Origin: Nemopilema nomurai
Lineage: Eukaryota; Cnidaria; Scyphozoa; Rhizostomeae; Rhizostomatidae
Assembly (NCBI GenBank): GCA_003864495.1
Contig: ML133450.1
Coordinates: 1,196,640-1,260,639 of the forward strand
DNA length: 64,000 nucleotides
Direction of reading: 5' to 3'
Shown: piece after piece, positions 61,947 to 64,000 of the stretch
Position numbering within the stretch: position 1 is the first letter of the stretch
Layout of the letters: the number at the start of each line of letters is the position of its first letter
Notes under the pieces: model-generated
Seen by the model: the letters and a program-made list of their open reading frames with translations, nothing else
The model's database searches: none
Told to the model about the DNA's origin: nothing
Translations under genes and position numbers: made by a program

Positions 61947-63300
61947 GTAGTGGCTACTTAAGGGTAGCTTGTTATTAGCTACCTTAGGACTACATGCACT
62001 TAAGTACAGGTAGCAAGTAGCTGATTAGGTACAGGTAGGAAATAACAACTTACAATACGTTTTGACCAGTGCGCTTAAATATAAGGTAGCTGCTTTCCAG
62101 CTGACCCTCATTAGCTACTATTCAATTACCCTCAAGTACATACTATTAAATTAAATTACTATTAAATTATTATCCTTATAAGAAGCTATTCCACTGCCGT
62201 TGAGGTTACGGTAAACGTTTTGAACACGAAAATTGGTTTTTCCTTCCTAAAGGCCAAACTGTTCAAGGAATCTGGGCAAACTATATATCATTCGATGCAC
62301 AAGATTATGGCGTATCTAGCTAGATCAAAATTATTGGCAAATAATGTTGAATGTTATTTTCCATGCGAATTTATTGCTCAAAAAGTGTACCACCTTCAAA
62401 AGCTATTTTGTACCCTTGCGTTTGAGGTAACAAATTCTGACTTATACCAGCAGGAAGTGCAGATCCTAAGCTACTAAATATTTTCTCAGATTTGTTAAGT
62501 TCCTCCTCATCTTGAACTATACCCTGTCAAAAATTGGCAAACAAATTTTTCCACCCTCCCGGAACTGTATTTGGGTATAAAGACGGACCAGAGCAAATAA
62601 GAAATTTTGAGACACGCTTTGTTTGCTCAACGTCTGCCCTGGCCGTGTGCAAATTTTCGAGCCATTCGATTGATTCCTTGGGGACAAAATAGCTTTTTCG
62701 TACCTGCATGTAGAGGAATTTTGAGTCCGGAGAAAACGGGATTCTACTGATTGCACTTGCGATGATACACATCGGGATCATGTTACCAACAATGTAATCC
62801 GGGTCAAGTAGTTTAGGCTTTAGGCTTTAATTAGCATCTTTGAATAAACACAACAATTCATGGATGTGCCATACTCTCATACAAACCACAAGAACCAGAA
62901 CAACGATAATCGGCTTAAAAAGTCGAGCGATTTGAAGACCGCAGCTAGAAACTTTGATAAGGAAATTATGGATTACGTTTATATGGGATTTTCGCCATTT
63001 CAAAACTTCTTCTAGTTTCAAACATGGTATCATTATGATCCTTATTAATTCGGCTATCAGAATGTGAAGAAATCGAAAAATTGTAGCGATCATCCAGAAA
63101 ACGTTTACCGAATAAACAGCTTCACATCAGTAGTTTCTTTCAAGCTACCCTTAAGTAACTACTTTCAGTTTTCCATAAAATATACAATCTTCAAATACCC
63201 ATAAGTACCTATAATACAGCTTCTTACCACCTTATCTTAACTAAATACTTTCCAGCTACCCTTTTATAGCTATTTTATAGCTACGCATAAAAAGCTACCT
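61947..63300. mobile_element. inverted-repeat region bounded by GGTAGCT-rich ends
   Basis: The word CAAGCTACCCTTAAGTA at 63141-63157 is the inverse of TACTTAAGGGTAGCTTG near 61955-61971. Around both, AGCTACC/GGTAGCT words recur many times, in opposite orientation on the two sides. The interior (62.2-63.1 kb) contains minus-strand frames (for example MQVRKSYFVPKESIEWLENL) that I do not recognise. A DNA transposon with repetitive subterminal ends is the likely reading; no transposase was identified. Confidence 0.4.
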
Positions 63301-63783
63301 TGCAAAAAAACTAGCTAAACCGAAGATCAAATCACAACCAAAGTGTTCTTTGATATTCTATAATTTGCAGGACAGTCAAACAAACATCAAAATGTGCAAT
63401 TTAGCAAACCTAGAGCTTTAGTCTCTATAATATTTACGTATATTGAGGTGGAAGGCCAAGGGAAGACAGGAGACTTATGCAGCAAGCAAACTCATCGATT
63501 CATCACACACGTGTTTTCATCATGTCTACGTGTTGCCCAGGAGGCCTGGGGCCTACTCTACTACAGACTCCTCCTTAGGAACAAATATGGAATGTATATC
63601 TCCGCTGAAAATAGCTTGCTAACGAACGCAAAATTCAAATCAGTGTTATGCTCCTTTATATTAACTCATTAAAAGGAAAGTGATAAATCCATCCAAAATC
63701 GGTCATTTGGCAAGGCTATAGTTTTTTGAGAGAAATGCATTGTACACAAAAAGCTCTGTAACTCTGATTTTATAGCTGACGTG

Positions 63784-64000
63784 TATTTTGCAAGATATGA
63801 GTGGTTTTAAAAGGTTGCCCTGTTTTACGCAAAACGACCAGGCTATAGCCTTGCAAAATTGGTCAAAACTGATGGAAAATTCCAACCTTCTTTTCTACCA
63901 GTGTCTTATAGAGCAGAACAAGGGCAACCTATTGGTGTACTTGATTCAGCTCTTAGACTTGTCTTTTGCAAGATATGAGTGGTTTTCGAAGTTGCCCTGT
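63784..64000. repeat. direct repeat of about 37 bp, 178 bp apart
   Basis: TTTTGCAAGATATGAGTGG followed by a variable spacer and GGTTGCCCTGT-type sequence occurs at about 63786-63822 and again at 63964-64000, where the window ends. CAAGGCTATAG and CTATAGCCTTG at about 63710 and 63842 form an inverted pair in the same area. This may be the start of a longer tandem array outside the window. Confidence 0.6.

Overview
The window looks like nuclear DNA of an anthozoan cnidarian (coral or sea anemone). It is AT-rich, has short phase-matched exons with GT/AG introns, and carries ShKT cysteine modules, a PDGF/VEGF-like ligand and animal-specific genes (GSAP, STYXL1). There are many small non-autonomous mobile elements and minisatellites, and no bacterial-style operons. 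The species cannot be named from the sequence.

Layout. 0-0.4 kb: last exon of an unrecognised plus-strand gene entering from the left. 0.4-21 kb: mostly gene-poor, with a 10-bp and a 51-bp tandem repeat, one orphan exon (3.75 kb), a decayed LINE reverse-transcriptase fragment (9 kb), paired RFX X-box motifs (12.03 kb), small inverted-repeat elements (13.1 and 17 kb) and an orphan signal-peptide exon (15.38 kb). 21.3-31.8 kb: a nine-exon plus-strand gene for a secreted 396-residue protein with five ShKT modules, two papilin-like Gly-Cys-Cys modules and one follistatin/Kazal module. 33.1-33.9 kb: a DNA transposon with long terminal inverted repeats and a frameshifted MADF ORF. 37.1-40.3 kb (minus): gamma-secretase-activating protein, nearly intronless. 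40.8-41.2 kb: a foldback element with a 14-bp target duplication. 43.5-47.8 kb (plus): a ten-exon STYXL1 (MK-STYX) pseudophosphatase gene, 308 residues, head-to-head with GSAP.

48.2-55.9 kb (minus): the most unusual locus. Exons encode a signal peptide, a PDGF/VEGF-like domain, a CxCxC tail, a transmembrane helix and a short basic cytoplasmic segment. They then run, in compatible splice phase, into exons that resemble the TPR peptide-substrate-binding domain of prolyl 4-hydroxylase alpha, without its catalytic domain. If transcripts confirm the joint, this is a membrane-anchored VEGF-like ligand with an intracellular P4HA-type TPR tail, an architecture I do not know. Its introns carry a palindromic octamer (POU-site) array, a 12-bp array, a 19-bp array touching a splice donor, and a tRNA-derived palindromic insertion with a 12-bp target duplication.

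55.9-64 kb: a candidate three-exon gene for a 79-residue basic protein (59.5-61.1 kb), a tRNA-derived SINE in its second intron, and a GGTAGCT-rich inverted-repeat region at the right edge.

All gene models were built by hand from reading frame, splice consensus and phase. None is backed by transcript data.
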